DNA of 64,000 nt from contig NZ_CP163518.1 in NCBI RefSeq assembly GCF_041080625.1, positions 9,665,501 to 9,729,500 on the forward strand, written 5' to 3'. Origin of the DNA: Streptomyces sp. CG1. Its GTDB lineage: Bacteria; Actinomycetota; Actinomycetes; Streptomycetales; Streptomycetaceae. The notes under the pieces were generated by a model. That model saw only the letters and a list, made by a program, of their open reading frames with translations, was not told where the DNA came from and searched no databases. The first letter of the stretch is position 1, and each line of letters begins with the position of its first letter. Positions 26,325 through 34,296 of the stretch are shown here, piece by piece. The position numbers and the translations under genes were made by a program.

Positions 26325-27676
26325 GCGCCGCCGGAAGCGGGCTCGCGGCTCCTCGGGTCACCCCCCTCGGCCGCACCCTCCTCGATGCCCGGGCCCTGTA
26401 CTTCGTGTCGTACGACGGGCTCGTCAACAACAACTCGTTCCAGAAGAACGGCCTGTTCACCTGTCGAGGCCGGCAGTACGCGGCCTGGTACTCCGCCGAC
26501 CGCAGCGCGACCCTCGCCCGTCGGACAGCTGGCGCGCCGCACTGGTCGACGGTGACCCTCGACCACCGGCTCAAGACCGACGACTCCCACAACGTGATCT
26601 CGATGGGCGTGTCGCGGGCCGACGGCCGGCTGCACGTGGTCATGGACGCGCACAGCGACGGATTCTTCTATGTGAAGTCCGCCGCCGGACTCCTCGACGC
26701 CGAGTCGCCGTGGACGCCGGCCGCCTTCGGGCCCGTCCGCACCACGCTCGACGGACTCGCGCTCACCGCCCGGTTCACCTATCCGCAGTTCCTCTCCACC
26801 CCCGAGGGCGGGCTCCAGCTCAGTTACCGTGTGGGCGTCTCCGGCGACGGCCGCAACGCCCTTGCGGAGTACGACGGTTCGCGATGGACGGCACTGGGGG
26901 AGTGGAGCAGCTCGACGGGCACCTACACCAGCGCGCACGGGTCCAGCACCGCCCGGAACATGTACCTGCACGGCATCGACTACGACAGCCAAGGCGGGCT
27001 GCACGCCTTCTTCACCTGGCGCGAGCAGAACGCCTCCGTGATGTGCAGCGGCGGCGGTCTGGCCAATCACGACACCGGGTACGTCCACTCCACCGACCGC
27101 GGCCGGACCTGGCTGAGCGACGCGGGCGTGGCCGTGGGCAGCACCGGCGGCCCGGACCGGGTCGCCGTCACCTGCCCCGGGCTGGTGGTGGACCCCCTCG
27201 GCCCCGACCACTCACTGATGAACCAGGAGAGCCAGGCCGTCGACTCGGCCGGCCGACCGCACGCGATCATCAGCTACGTACCGGGCCGCTTCGGGCCGTG
27301 CACCACGGACTACGTAGCCGACCGCATCGCCCACGGACGCGCCTTCCACCTCCGCAAGAACGCCTCCGGTACCTGGCAGAAGACCGAGATCCCCGTCCCC
27401 CCGCACTCCAGCCGGCGCACCAAGCTCGTCCTGGACCGGTACGACAACGCCTACGCCGTCCTTCCGTTCGGCCGTGTCGCCGCCGCGTCCAAGGCCTCCG
27501 GACACACCGACTGGACCCTGCTGTACGACGGCGCCGGACTGAACGCCTTCGGTGAGGTGGTGATCGACGAGATGCGGGTCCGTGCGGACGGCGTCCTGTC
27601 CTTCATGTACCAGGAGAAGTCCACCGGTACGACGCCCTCGCCCCTGTACGTGGCCGACTTCGCCCTGCCGGCGTGA
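26321..27676 (+). CDS. BNR-4-type beta-propeller protein, candidate rhamnose-releasing polysaccharide lyase
   Basis: The 451-residue protein opens with GLVNNNSFQKNGLFTCRGRQYAAWYSADRSATLARR and DDSHNVISMGVSRADGRLHVVMDAHSDGFFYVKS, then repeated blades (LSYRVGVSGDGRNALAEYDG, LHGIDYDSQGGLHAFFTWRE, DTGYVHSTDRGRTWLSDAG, SQAVDSAGRPHAIISYVPG). This is the BNR-4 propeller pattern of families including PL24/PL25 ulvan lyases and the PL42 L-rhamnose-alpha-1,4-D-glucuronate lyases. Being translationally coupled to rhaM, release of rhamnose from a glucuronate-linked glycan is the best guess. There is no visible signal peptide, so it would act in the cytosol on imported oligosaccharides. Activity is inferred. 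Confidence 0.75.
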   Translation: MSAAGSGLAAPRVTPLGRTLLDARALYFVSYDGLVNNNSFQKNGLFTCRGRQYAAWYSADRSATLARRTAGAPHWSTVTLDHRLKTDDSHNVISMGVSRADGRLHVVMDAHSDGFFYVKSAAGLLDAESPWTPAAFGPVRTTLDGLALTARFTYPQFLSTPEGGLQLSYRVGVSGDGRNALAEYDGSRWTALGEWSSSTGTYTSAHGSSTARNMYLHGIDYDSQGGLHAFFTWREQNASVMCSGGGLANHDTGYVHSTDRGRTWLSDAGVAVGSTGGPDRVAVTCPGLVVDPLGPDHSLMNQESQAVDSAGRPHAIISYVPGRFGPCTTDYVADRIAHGRAFHLRKNASGTWQKTEIPVPPHSSRRTKLVLDRYDNAYAVLPFGRVAAASKASGHTDWTLLYDGAGLNAFGEVVIDEMRVRADGVLSFMYQEKSTGTTPSPLYVADFALPA

Positions 27677-27730
27677 CGGTAATGTGAAGGTCGTCCCCGC
27701 CGTCCCTCGTCCCCTGGAGGTCTCCGCCCG

Positions 27731-28756
27731 ATGGCCCAGTCGGTGGGTATCAAGGACGTCGCCCGCGCCGCCGGAGTGTCGGTGGGCACGGTGTCGAACG
27801 TCATCAACCGCCCGGACACCGTCGCCGGTGAGACCCGGGCGCGGGTGCTGTCCGCGATCGACCGGCTCGGCTATGTCCGCAGCGAGTCCGCGCGGCAGCT
27901 GCGGGCGGGCCGCAGCCGGATCATGGGGCTGCTGGTGCTCGACATGGGCAACCCGTTCTTCGTGGACGTGGCGCGGGGCGCGGAGCGGGCGGCCCGCGCG
28001 GCGGGGCTCGGCGTGATGGTGTGCAACAGCGCGCAGAACGCCGCCGAGGAGGCCGAGTATCTGGCGCTCTTCGCCGAGCAGCGGGTGCGGGGTGTGCTGT
28101 TCACCCCGGCCGACGCCACCGGCCGCAACATCGAGGCCTTCCGCCGGCACAACATCCCGTTCGTCCTGGTCGACCGGGTCGCCGAGGGCACCACCGAATG
28201 CTCGGTGTCCGTGGACGACGTGGCCGGCGGCGCGCTCGCGGTCCGCCACCTGCTGGACGCCGGCCACCGCTCCATCGCCTACGTCAGCGGACCGCCCGGG
28301 CTCAACCAGGTCCGCGACCGCCGTATCGGAGCGCTCAACGCCCTGGCCGAGGCGGGGCTCGGCCCCGAGGCACTGCGTGAGCTGCCCAGCGAGCGCCTCG
28401 ACGTGGCCGCGGGCCGGGACGCCGGCGCCCGTCTGCTGGGCCTCGCCGACCGCCCCACCGCCGTGTTCTGCGCCAACGACCTGCTCGCCCTCGGCGTGCT
28501 GCAGGCCCTGTACGCGGCCGGTGTCACCGTGCCGGACGACCTGGCGATCGTCGGCTACGACGACATCGAGTTCGCGGCGGCGGCCGCCGTACCGCTGACC
28601 TCCGTACGGCAGCCCGCGGTCACCATGGGAGCCCTCGCCGCCGAACTGCTGCTGGAGGAGACCGAGCAGGGCGAGGGCGAGCGCACCCACGAGCACCGCC
28701 GGGTGGTGCTCCAGCCGGAGCTGGTGGTACGCCGCTCCAGCCTGGCCGCACGCTGA
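27731..28756 (+). CDS. LacI-family repressor, probable rhamnose regulator
   Basis: The 341-residue protein has a LacI helix-turn-helix (GIKDVARAAGVSVGTVSNVINRPDTVAGETRARVLSAIDRLGYV, with the hinge motif ESARQLRAGRSR) and a periplasmic-binding-like effector domain (IMGLLVLDMGNPFFVDVARGAERAA, FCANDLLALGVLQAL, VGYDDIEFAAAAAVPLTSVRQP). It lies at the end of the transport transcript, 54 bp after the BNR gene, with a CTGGAGGT ribosome site. It most likely binds the TGAAAC-type palindromes at 21064 and 21230 and is released by rhamnose or a pathway intermediate. Confidence 0.88.
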   Translation: MAQSVGIKDVARAAGVSVGTVSNVINRPDTVAGETRARVLSAIDRLGYVRSESARQLRAGRSRIMGLLVLDMGNPFFVDVARGAERAARAAGLGVMVCNSAQNAAEEAEYLALFAEQRVRGVLFTPADATGRNIEAFRRHNIPFVLVDRVAEGTTECSVSVDDVAGGALAVRHLLDAGHRSIAYVSGPPGLNQVRDRRIGALNALAEAGLGPEALRELPSERLDVAAGRDAGARLLGLADRPTAVFCANDLLALGVLQALYAAGVTVPDDLAIVGYDDIEFAAAAAVPLTSVRQPAVTMGALAAELLLEETEQGEGERTHEHRRVVLQPELVVRRSSLAAR

Positions 28757-28894
28757 GCCGGGACCTGACCCGACGTCACGCCGATCCGGGGGCTGACCGG
28801 AAGTTCAGTAACAATCCATGATCCCAGGGCTCGGCGCGCGCCCGGTCATGTGCTGAACTGGGATCCGTCCGTCCCGTCCGGCCCAGGAGACCCG

Positions 28895-30196
28895 TTGAGC
28901 CTCAGTTACCGCCAGCCCGGCGTCATCCTCACCGACCGCCGCTTCACCGTGCCCCTCGACCACGCCGCCCCGGACGGCGAGACGATCGAGCTGTACGCCC
29001 GCGAGGCGGTCGCGAGCGACAATGCCGGGCAGGAGCTGCCCTGGCTGCTCTATCTCCAGGGCGGACCGGGCTTCGGGGCGAATCGTTTCGTCGGACGTCA
29101 GGCCTGGCTCGACCGGGCGCTGAAGGACTACCGCGTCCTGCTGCTCGACCAGCGCGGCACCGGCAGCTCCACGCCCGCCACCCGGCAGACGCTCCCCTTG
29201 CGCGGCGGTCCCGCCGAGCAGGCCGACTACCTCACCCACTTCCGCGCCGACTCCATCGTCCGGGACTGCGAGGTCATCCGCGCCGAAGCCACCGGCGGCG
29301 CGCCATGGACCGTGCTCGGCCAGAGCTTCGGCGGCTTCTGCGCGGTGTCGTACCTCTCCCTCGCCCCCGAGGGCCTGGACACCGCCGTCATCACCGGCGG
29401 CCTGCCCTCCCTGCACGCCCACGCCGACGACGTCTACCGCGCGGCCTACCCGCGCATCGAACGCAAGGTCACCGCTCACTACGCCCGCTACGCGCAGGAC
29501 GTGGAACGGGCCCGACGGATCGCCGACCACCTCCTCACCCATGACGTGGTCCTGCCGAACGGCTACCGGTTCACCGTCGAGGCGTTCCAGTCCCTGGGCC
29601 TGATGCTCGGCGCGAGCGACGGCAGCCACCGACTGCACCACCTCCTGGAGGACGCCTTCGTGCGCACACCGGGCGGCCTTGACCTGTCCGACGCCTTCCA
29701 GGAACAGGCCCAGTCCCTGCTGTCGTACGCCGGACACCCCCTCTACGCGCTCGTCCACGAGTCGATCTACGGCCAGGACGCCTGCCCCACCGCCTGGGCC
29801 GCCGAACGGGTTCGCGCCGAGTACCCGCAGTTCGACGCGGCGAAGGCCCTCACGGGCGACGGCCCGGTCCTCTTCACCGGCGAGACGATCCACCCCTGGA
29901 TGTTCGACACCGACCCCGCCCTGCGCCCCCTGCGCCAAACGGCCGAACTGCTCGCCACCCGCACCGACTGGGCCCCCCTGTACGACCCCGCCCGCCTCGC
30001 CGCCAACGAGGTCCCGGTCGCCGCCGCGATCTACCACGACGACATGTACGTCGACACCGCGCACTCCTTGGAGACCGCCCACGCCATCCGCGGCCTGCGC
30101 ACCTGGGTCACCGACGAGTTCGAACACGATGGCCTGCGCGCGGGCGCGCCTCGGGTCCTGGACCGGTTGCTGTCGCTGGCGCGGGACGAGGTGTGA
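28895..30196 (+). CDS. Alpha/beta-hydrolase, proline iminopeptidase-like
   Basis: TTG 28895 is taken as the start because AGGAGA lies 7 bases upstream; an in-frame ATG at 28850 has no ribosome site. The 433-residue protein resembles large prolyl aminopeptidases: LLYLQGGPGFGANRFVG near residue 45 (the HGGPG-type oxyanion loop), DQRGTGSSTPA, nucleophile motif GQSFGGFCAVSYLSL, and a late histidine in YHDDMYVD. It would cleave N-terminal proline or a related amide in the cytosol. The 138-bp gap before it carries nested AGTTCAG...CTGAACT and GATCCCA...TGGGATC repeats. Confidence 0.82.
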   Translation: MSLSYRQPGVILTDRRFTVPLDHAAPDGETIELYAREAVASDNAGQELPWLLYLQGGPGFGANRFVGRQAWLDRALKDYRVLLLDQRGTGSSTPATRQTLPLRGGPAEQADYLTHFRADSIVRDCEVIRAEATGGAPWTVLGQSFGGFCAVSYLSLAPEGLDTAVITGGLPSLHAHADDVYRAAYPRIERKVTAHYARYAQDVERARRIADHLLTHDVVLPNGYRFTVEAFQSLGLMLGASDGSHRLHHLLEDAFVRTPGGLDLSDAFQEQAQSLLSYAGHPLYALVHESIYGQDACPTAWAAERVRAEYPQFDAAKALTGDGPVLFTGETIHPWMFDTDPALRPLRQTAELLATRTDWAPLYDPARLAANEVPVAAAIYHDDMYVDTAHSLETAHAIRGLRTWVTDEFEHDGLRAGAPRVLDRLLSLARDEV

Positions 30197-30203
30197 GGCC
30201 GGG

Positions 30204-30218
30204 GGCGCGCAGCGCGCC
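30204..30218. terminator. Compact GC hairpin after the iminopeptidase gene
   Basis: GGCGCGC-A-GCGCGCC starts 8 bases after the stop codon at 30196. The stem is perfect but the loop must open some base pairs. It may terminate or stabilise the message; no T-run follows. Confidence 0.35.
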
Positions 30219-30220
30219 TC

Positions 30221-30272
30221 CGAAGGGGCGCGCGGCTGTGCTGATATGCGGCTGCCGCCGCGATGGGGGTCC
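30221..30272. repeat. Dispersed Streptomyces-type intergenic repeat
   Basis: AAGGGGCGCGCGGCTGTGCT followed by GATATGCGGCTGCCGCCGCG and GGGGGTCCCC resembles, from memory, a repeat found many times in Streptomyces intergenic DNA. It fills most of the gap between two rightward genes. Copy number elsewhere is not visible here. Confidence 0.5.
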
Positions 30273-30332
30273 CCACTGTCATGACCCGCGCTGACCTGCG
30301 CGATCCTTGCGTATGCGGGATGAGCGGGCCAG

Positions 30333-30345
30333 TAGGGTGTTCCCT
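30333..30345 (+). promoter_or_regulatory. Probable -10 box of a leaderless transcript
   Basis: TAGGGT at 30333-30338 sits 7 bases before ATG 30346, so transcription would begin at or next to the A of the start codon. No ribosome site precedes the ATG. Leaderless messages are common in actinomycetes. Confidence 0.45.
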
Positions 30346-31212
30346 ATGCCAGATCAGATAGCGGGCCTTCCCGAGCTGCGCGGGGACTGTGCGCGCTGCT
30401 TCGGGCTGTGCTGTGTCGCCCTGCCCTTCGCCGCGTCCGCCGACTTCGCGCTGAACAAGCCCGCCGGGAAGCCGTGCCCGAACCTCCAGGGCGACCACCG
30501 CTGCGGCATCCACGCCGACCTGCGGAAGAAGGGTTTCACCGGCTGCACGGTCTACGACTGCTTCGGCGCCGGGCAGAAGGTCTCGCAGCTCACCTTCGGC
30601 GGGCAGGACTGGCGTACGGGGTCCAAGGAGCACGCGCGCCGGATGTTCGACGTGTTCCCGGTCGTACGGCAGCTGCACGAGCTGCTGTGGTACCTGACCG
30701 AGGCGCTCGGCCTGTCCGCCGCCGGCCCCGTCCATCCCGACCTGCGGCGGGCACTGGCGGAGACCGAGCGACTGACCCGGCAGAGCCCCGAGGAACTGGC
30801 CGCGCTGGACGTGGCCGCGCACCGGCAGCAGGTCAACGCGCTGCTGCTGCGCACCAGCGAGCTGGCCCGGGCCGGTGCCGGCAGTGTGGGCGGAAAGGGC
30901 GGAAAGGGCGGCAAGAAGGGCAAGGGCAAGGACCGCCGGGGTGCGGATCTCATCGGGGCCCGGCTCCGGGGCGCCGATCTGCGCGGGGCGAGTCTGCGCG
31001 GCGCGTATCTCATCGCCGCCGACCTCACCGGCGCGGATCTGCGCGACGCGGACATGATCGGCGCGGATCTGCGGGACGCCGATCTGACCGACGCGGACCT
31101 CACCGGTGCGTTCTTCCTCACCCAGCCGCAGCTGAACGCCGCGCGGGGCAGCGCCGGAACCCGCTTGCCGGGGTCAGTCAGCCGGCCGGTGCACTGGACA
31201 GCGGGCCGCTGA
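30346..31212 (+). CDS. Pentapeptide-repeat protein with N-terminal cysteine cluster
   Basis: From ATG 30346 the protein has 288 residues. The N-terminal part is cysteine-rich: CARCFGLCC near residue 12, then CPNLQGDHRCGIHADLRKKGFTGCTVYDC, a pattern like YkgJ-type metal-binding domains. A helical middle and a Gly/Lys linker (GGKGGKGGKKGKGKDRR) follow. Then come about 14 pentapeptide units (GADLIGARLRGADLRGASLRG and on), which form a right-handed helix that can mimic DNA. The role is unknown. Its last 39 bases overlap the 3' end of the convergent P450 gene. Confidence 0.85.
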   Translation: MPDQIAGLPELRGDCARCFGLCCVALPFAASADFALNKPAGKPCPNLQGDHRCGIHADLRKKGFTGCTVYDCFGAGQKVSQLTFGGQDWRTGSKEHARRMFDVFPVVRQLHELLWYLTEALGLSAAGPVHPDLRRALAETERLTRQSPEELAALDVAAHRQQVNALLLRTSELARAGAGSVGGKGGKGGKKGKGKDRRGADLIGARLRGADLRGASLRGAYLIAADLTGADLRDADMIGADLRDADLTDADLTGAFFLTQPQLNAARGSAGTRLPGSVSRPVHWTAGR

Positions 31213-32748
31213 TGTTTCGAAGTGCCGCGATGTGCCGTCGTCCGGCTGCGGCGCCTTCGTGGCTGATCGCGCTTCAGGGCGCTGCCGCCGCTCCAACGCC
31301 AGCCGCAGCCCCTCCGGCATCACCGTGAGCCGTTCGGTCACGGTCAGCCGGTAGGCGGGGTCGGCTGAGAGGCCGTAGCGGCGCAGCAGCAGGCCGAGGA
31401 CCAGCGTCGCTTCGTGGAGGGCGAACTGGCGGCCGATGCAGGCCCGTGCGCCGGTGCCGAACGGCTTGAAGGTGTGCGGGGGCCGGGAGCGTACGGCCTG
31501 GGCGTCGAAGCGGTCCGGGTCGAACCGCTCGGCGTCCTCGCCCCACACCTCGGGGTCGCGGTGCAGCATCGGCGTGAGCACCAGCGCCCAGCCGCCCCGG
31601 AGCACCGGATGGTCGTCGGCGAGGACGGTGTCGTGCAGGGCCTCGCGGGCGAAGGCCGGGGCGGTCGGCCACAGGCGCAGCGACTCGTCCAGCACCCGGC
31701 GGACGTAGCGCAGCTTGGCGACCTGGTCGTAGCCCGGCTGTGCGGTGTCGCCCCAGACGCGGACCACCTCGGCGCGGGCCCGGGCGGCGATCTCGGGGTG
31801 CCGGGCGAGGTAGTACAGGGCGAAGGAGAGCGCACCCGAGGTCGTCTCGTGGCCCGCGACCAGGAACGTGATCACCTGCTTGCGGACGTTCTGTGCCGAC
31901 AGCTTCTCGCCCGTCTCCGGATGCGCCGTCTCCAGCATCCGGTCCAGCAGGTCGCCGTCCCCGCGGCCCGACCGGCGCCGGTCCGCGACCAGGTCGTCGA
32001 CCGTGCGGTTGAGATGGGCCATGTCGGCCGCGTTGCGCCGGGCGGCGGCGCGCAGCATCAGCGGGGCCAGCGGCCCGGGCACGCTGTTCAGGCGCTGGGC
32101 GTAGGTGAGCGTGCCGACCATCGCGGTGACGAAGGGGTGCGGCCGCTCCCGTTCGAAGGAGCCGAAGTCGTGCCCGAACCCGGTCCGCGCGATCGTCTCC
32201 AGCGTCAGCTTGGTCATGTCCCCGGGCACGTCCACCGTGCGCCCGGCCGCCGCCTCACGGTCCCAGCGATCGGTCAGCCGCCCGGCGACCGCCAGCATCA
32301 TCCCGTGGTAGCCCGCCATCGCCTCGCGGCTGAAGCCGGGCGCCAGGACGTCGTGCGCCAGCTGCCAGTTGGGCTCGTGGGTGTAGGCGGTGAACAGGCC
32401 GTCGCCGGCGACCGGCCGCAGATTGGCCACGCCCAGCCCGACGTGCTTGGCGAACCGGGACTCGTCGGCCAGGTCCGCGGCCAGCCGCGCGCCCCACACG
32501 AACACGAACTCCTTGCCGAAGGCCCGGCGCCGGAAGATCGGCCCCAGTTCGCGTGCGAGGCGCATCGAGTCCTGCACGGGCGTGCGCCGGTCGGCGCCGA
32601 GGACATCGCCGAGCAGCGGCAGCCGACGCGGCGGATGCGGGATGCGGTGCAGTTCGGGCCAGCCCTGTTCGGCGCTCCGGAAACCCCTCGGCAGGCCTGT
32701 GTCCGTGGTCTCCGTGGTCCCCGCCGTCGTCTCCGTGGTCTCCGCCAT
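31174..32748 (-). CDS. Stand-alone cytochrome P450 of CYP102 heme-domain type
   Basis: The 524-residue P450 starts at ATG (complement of 32746-32748) after AAGGGAGATC. It has the I-helix AGHETTSG, the ExxR in LDESLRLWP, and the heme loop [22 protein letters not shown], which closely parallel the heme part of the CYP102-like fusion at 40570 ([22 protein letters not shown]). No reductase domain is attached, so it needs outside redox partners. The N-terminus has a Thr/Glu-rich run ([14 protein letters not shown]). Fatty acid or similar hydroxylation is likely for the family. A TetR gene is divergent. Confidence 0.93.
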   Translation of the reverse strand: [524 protein letters not shown]

Positions 32749-32817
32749 GACGCCGATCTCCCTTGATCCAGCGGACCGTTGAATCTGTGCCGCGCAGCTG
32801 TGACCCGCGCGTGTTGT

Positions 32818-32867
32818 ACGTGGATTCAATAACCCATTTCAGTTTGGTCCGCTTGTTGAACCCACGT
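32818..32867. promoter_or_regulatory. Inverted repeats between P450 and TetR genes
   Basis: ACGTGGATTCAA (32818-32829) and TTGAACCCACGT (32856-32867) are inverted copies with 11 of 12 bases matching. A further GCGGACCgTTGAATC lies at 32771-32785, with its partner GGTCCGC at 32846-32852. The arrangement suggests several half-sites for the divergently encoded TetR protein controlling both genes. Confidence 0.55.
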
Positions 32868-32883
32868 CAAGTAAAGTGAGGCC

Positions 32884-33489
32884 ATGCCCGCGAACCAGGG
32901 GGAGCGCGCCCGGCGCCGACTCAGCACCGAGGAACGCCGTGAGCAGCTGCTGTCGGTCGGGGCGAAGCTGTTCTCGGAGAGTCCGTACGACGACGTGTGG
33001 ATCGAGCAGGTCGCCGAGATCGCCGGAGTCTCCCGCGGGCTGCTGTACCACTACTTCCCGACCAAGCGGGACTTCTTCGCGGCGGTCGTCGAGCGCGAGA
33101 GCGAGCGGATGCTGCGCATGACGGCGGCGGTGCCCGGCGTTCCGGTGCGCGAGCAGCTCACCGTCGGCCTCGACACCTACCTCGGCTACGTCCAGGCCCA
33201 CGCCCACGGCTTCCGGGCCTTCCATCGTGCCGACGCGGCCGGTGACCAGACCGTGCGCCGGGTCTATCAGCGGGCCCTGGCCGCCCAGGAGCGGCAGATC
33301 CTCGCCGCGCTCGCCGCGGACCCCGAGTTCGGACCCGTCTTCGAGAGTGCCCCGCAGGTCCGGCTGGCCGTGCGCGGCTGGCTCGCCTTCACCACGGCCG
33401 TGTGCCTGGAGTGGCTGCGCGACGGCGAGTTGACCCGAGAGCAGGTGCGTGACCTGTGCGCGCGGGCGCTGTTGGGTGTCATCGCCTGA
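32884..33489 (+). CDS. TetR-family regulator divergent from P450
   Basis: The 201-residue protein has a TetR DNA-binding domain: STEERREQLLSVGAKLFSESPYDDVWIEQVAEIAGVSRGLLYHYFPTKRDFFAAVV (residues about 14-70), preceded by a basic tail. The C-terminal domain has the TetR_C pattern around FHRADAAGDQTVRRVYQRALAAQERQIL. Its place 135 bp from the P450 start codon and the inverted repeats between them make the P450 its likely target; homologues near CYP102 genes respond to fatty acids. Confidence 0.88.
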   Translation: MPANQGERARRRLSTEERREQLLSVGAKLFSESPYDDVWIEQVAEIAGVSRGLLYHYFPTKRDFFAAVVERESERMLRMTAAVPGVPVREQLTVGLDTYLGYVQAHAHGFRAFHRADAAGDQTVRRVYQRALAAQERQILAALAADPEFGPVFESAPQVRLAVRGWLAFTTAVCLEWLRDGELTREQVRDLCARALLGVIA

Positions 33490-33539
33490 TCCCTGCCACC
33501 GGTGGGGAGTGGTTGGCGTGCGCCCCGATCTCCGATAGG

Positions 33540-33558
33540 TTAGGCAAGGCTTACCTAA
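33540..33558 (+). promoter_or_regulatory. Iron box (DmdR1/IdeR-type operator)
   Basis: TTAGGCAAGGCTTACCTAA is a 19-bp near-perfect palindrome (one mismatched pair), fitting the actinobacterial iron-box pattern TTAGGTTAG-C-TNACCTAA. It lies 12 bases before the DUF2470 start codon, overlapping its promoter or leader, so Fe2+-loaded DmdR1/IdeR should repress the gene. Confidence 0.8.
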
Positions 33559-33570
33559 GGAGGTCTCGGG

Positions 33571-34296
33571 ATGGGTGACACGCAGGACTGGACGGCCGCA
33601 CCCGGCGCGGCGGAACGGGCGCGGTCGGTGCTGGCCGCCGCCTGGTCGTGTGCGGTGACCGCGGACGGTGCCCGCGAGGAGTACGTCGGCGCGCACACCG
33701 TGACCGACGAGGGCGCCGTACGGCTGGCGGTGCCCGACGACAGCGCCCTGTTCACGGCGGCCGTGTGCGCCCCGCGCCAAGAGCCCTCCGCCGTGCTGGA
33801 GTTCGCCGACGTGGCCCCCGTACCGGTACGCGGCCGGATCCGGGCCCGGCTCTATCTCGCCGGCTGGTTCGCGCCGGAGCGCGGCTCCCTGCTGTTCCGG
33901 CCCACGCGGGTGGTGCTGCGGCAGTCCTCCGGAGCCGTGGTCATCGACCTCGACGACTTCGCCGCCGCACGGCCCGATCCGCTCGCCGGTGCCGAGGCCC
34001 GGCTCCTCACCCACCTCGCCGACGCCCACCCGGACGCCGTCGAGCGGCTGACCCGCCTCGTGCGGCCGGAGAGCCTGCACGCCGTGACCCGCGTGCTGCC
34101 CCTCGCCGTCGACCGGCACGGACTGACCCTGCGCATCGAGCGCACCCGCGCCCACGGTGACGTACGGCTGCCCTTCCACACGCCCGCCGACGACGTCGCC
34201 CAGCTCACCGAGCGCATGCACGCCCTACTGGCACAGGCCAGCGCCGCCGCCTGCCCCCGCGCCCTACAGCGGCAGCGCGCAGACGGCGACGGGTGA
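33571..34296 (+). CDS. DUF2470-domain protein, iron-regulated
   Basis: The 241-residue protein starts at ATG 33571 after TAAGGAGGTCTCGGG. The C-terminal part (ARLLTHLADAHPDAVERLTRLV, then LPLAVDRHGLTLRIERTRAHGDVRLPFHTPADDVAQLTERMHALL) fits DUF2470, the domain found at the end of HugZ/heme-oxygenase-like proteins. The N-terminal half resembles the split-barrel flavin-like region. With the iron box in front, a role in heme or siderophore iron use is probable, though no enzyme activity can be assigned. Its 3' end overlaps the convergent lactonase gene by 33 bases. Confidence 0.8.
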   Translation: MGDTQDWTAAPGAAERARSVLAAAWSCAVTADGAREEYVGAHTVTDEGAVRLAVPDDSALFTAAVCAPRQEPSAVLEFADVAPVPVRGRIRARLYLAGWFAPERGSLLFRPTRVVLRQSSGAVVIDLDDFAAARPDPLAGAEARLLTHLADAHPDAVERLTRLVRPESLHAVTRVLPLAVDRHGLTLRIERTRAHGDVRLPFHTPADDVAQLTERMHALLAQASAAACPRALQRQRADGDG

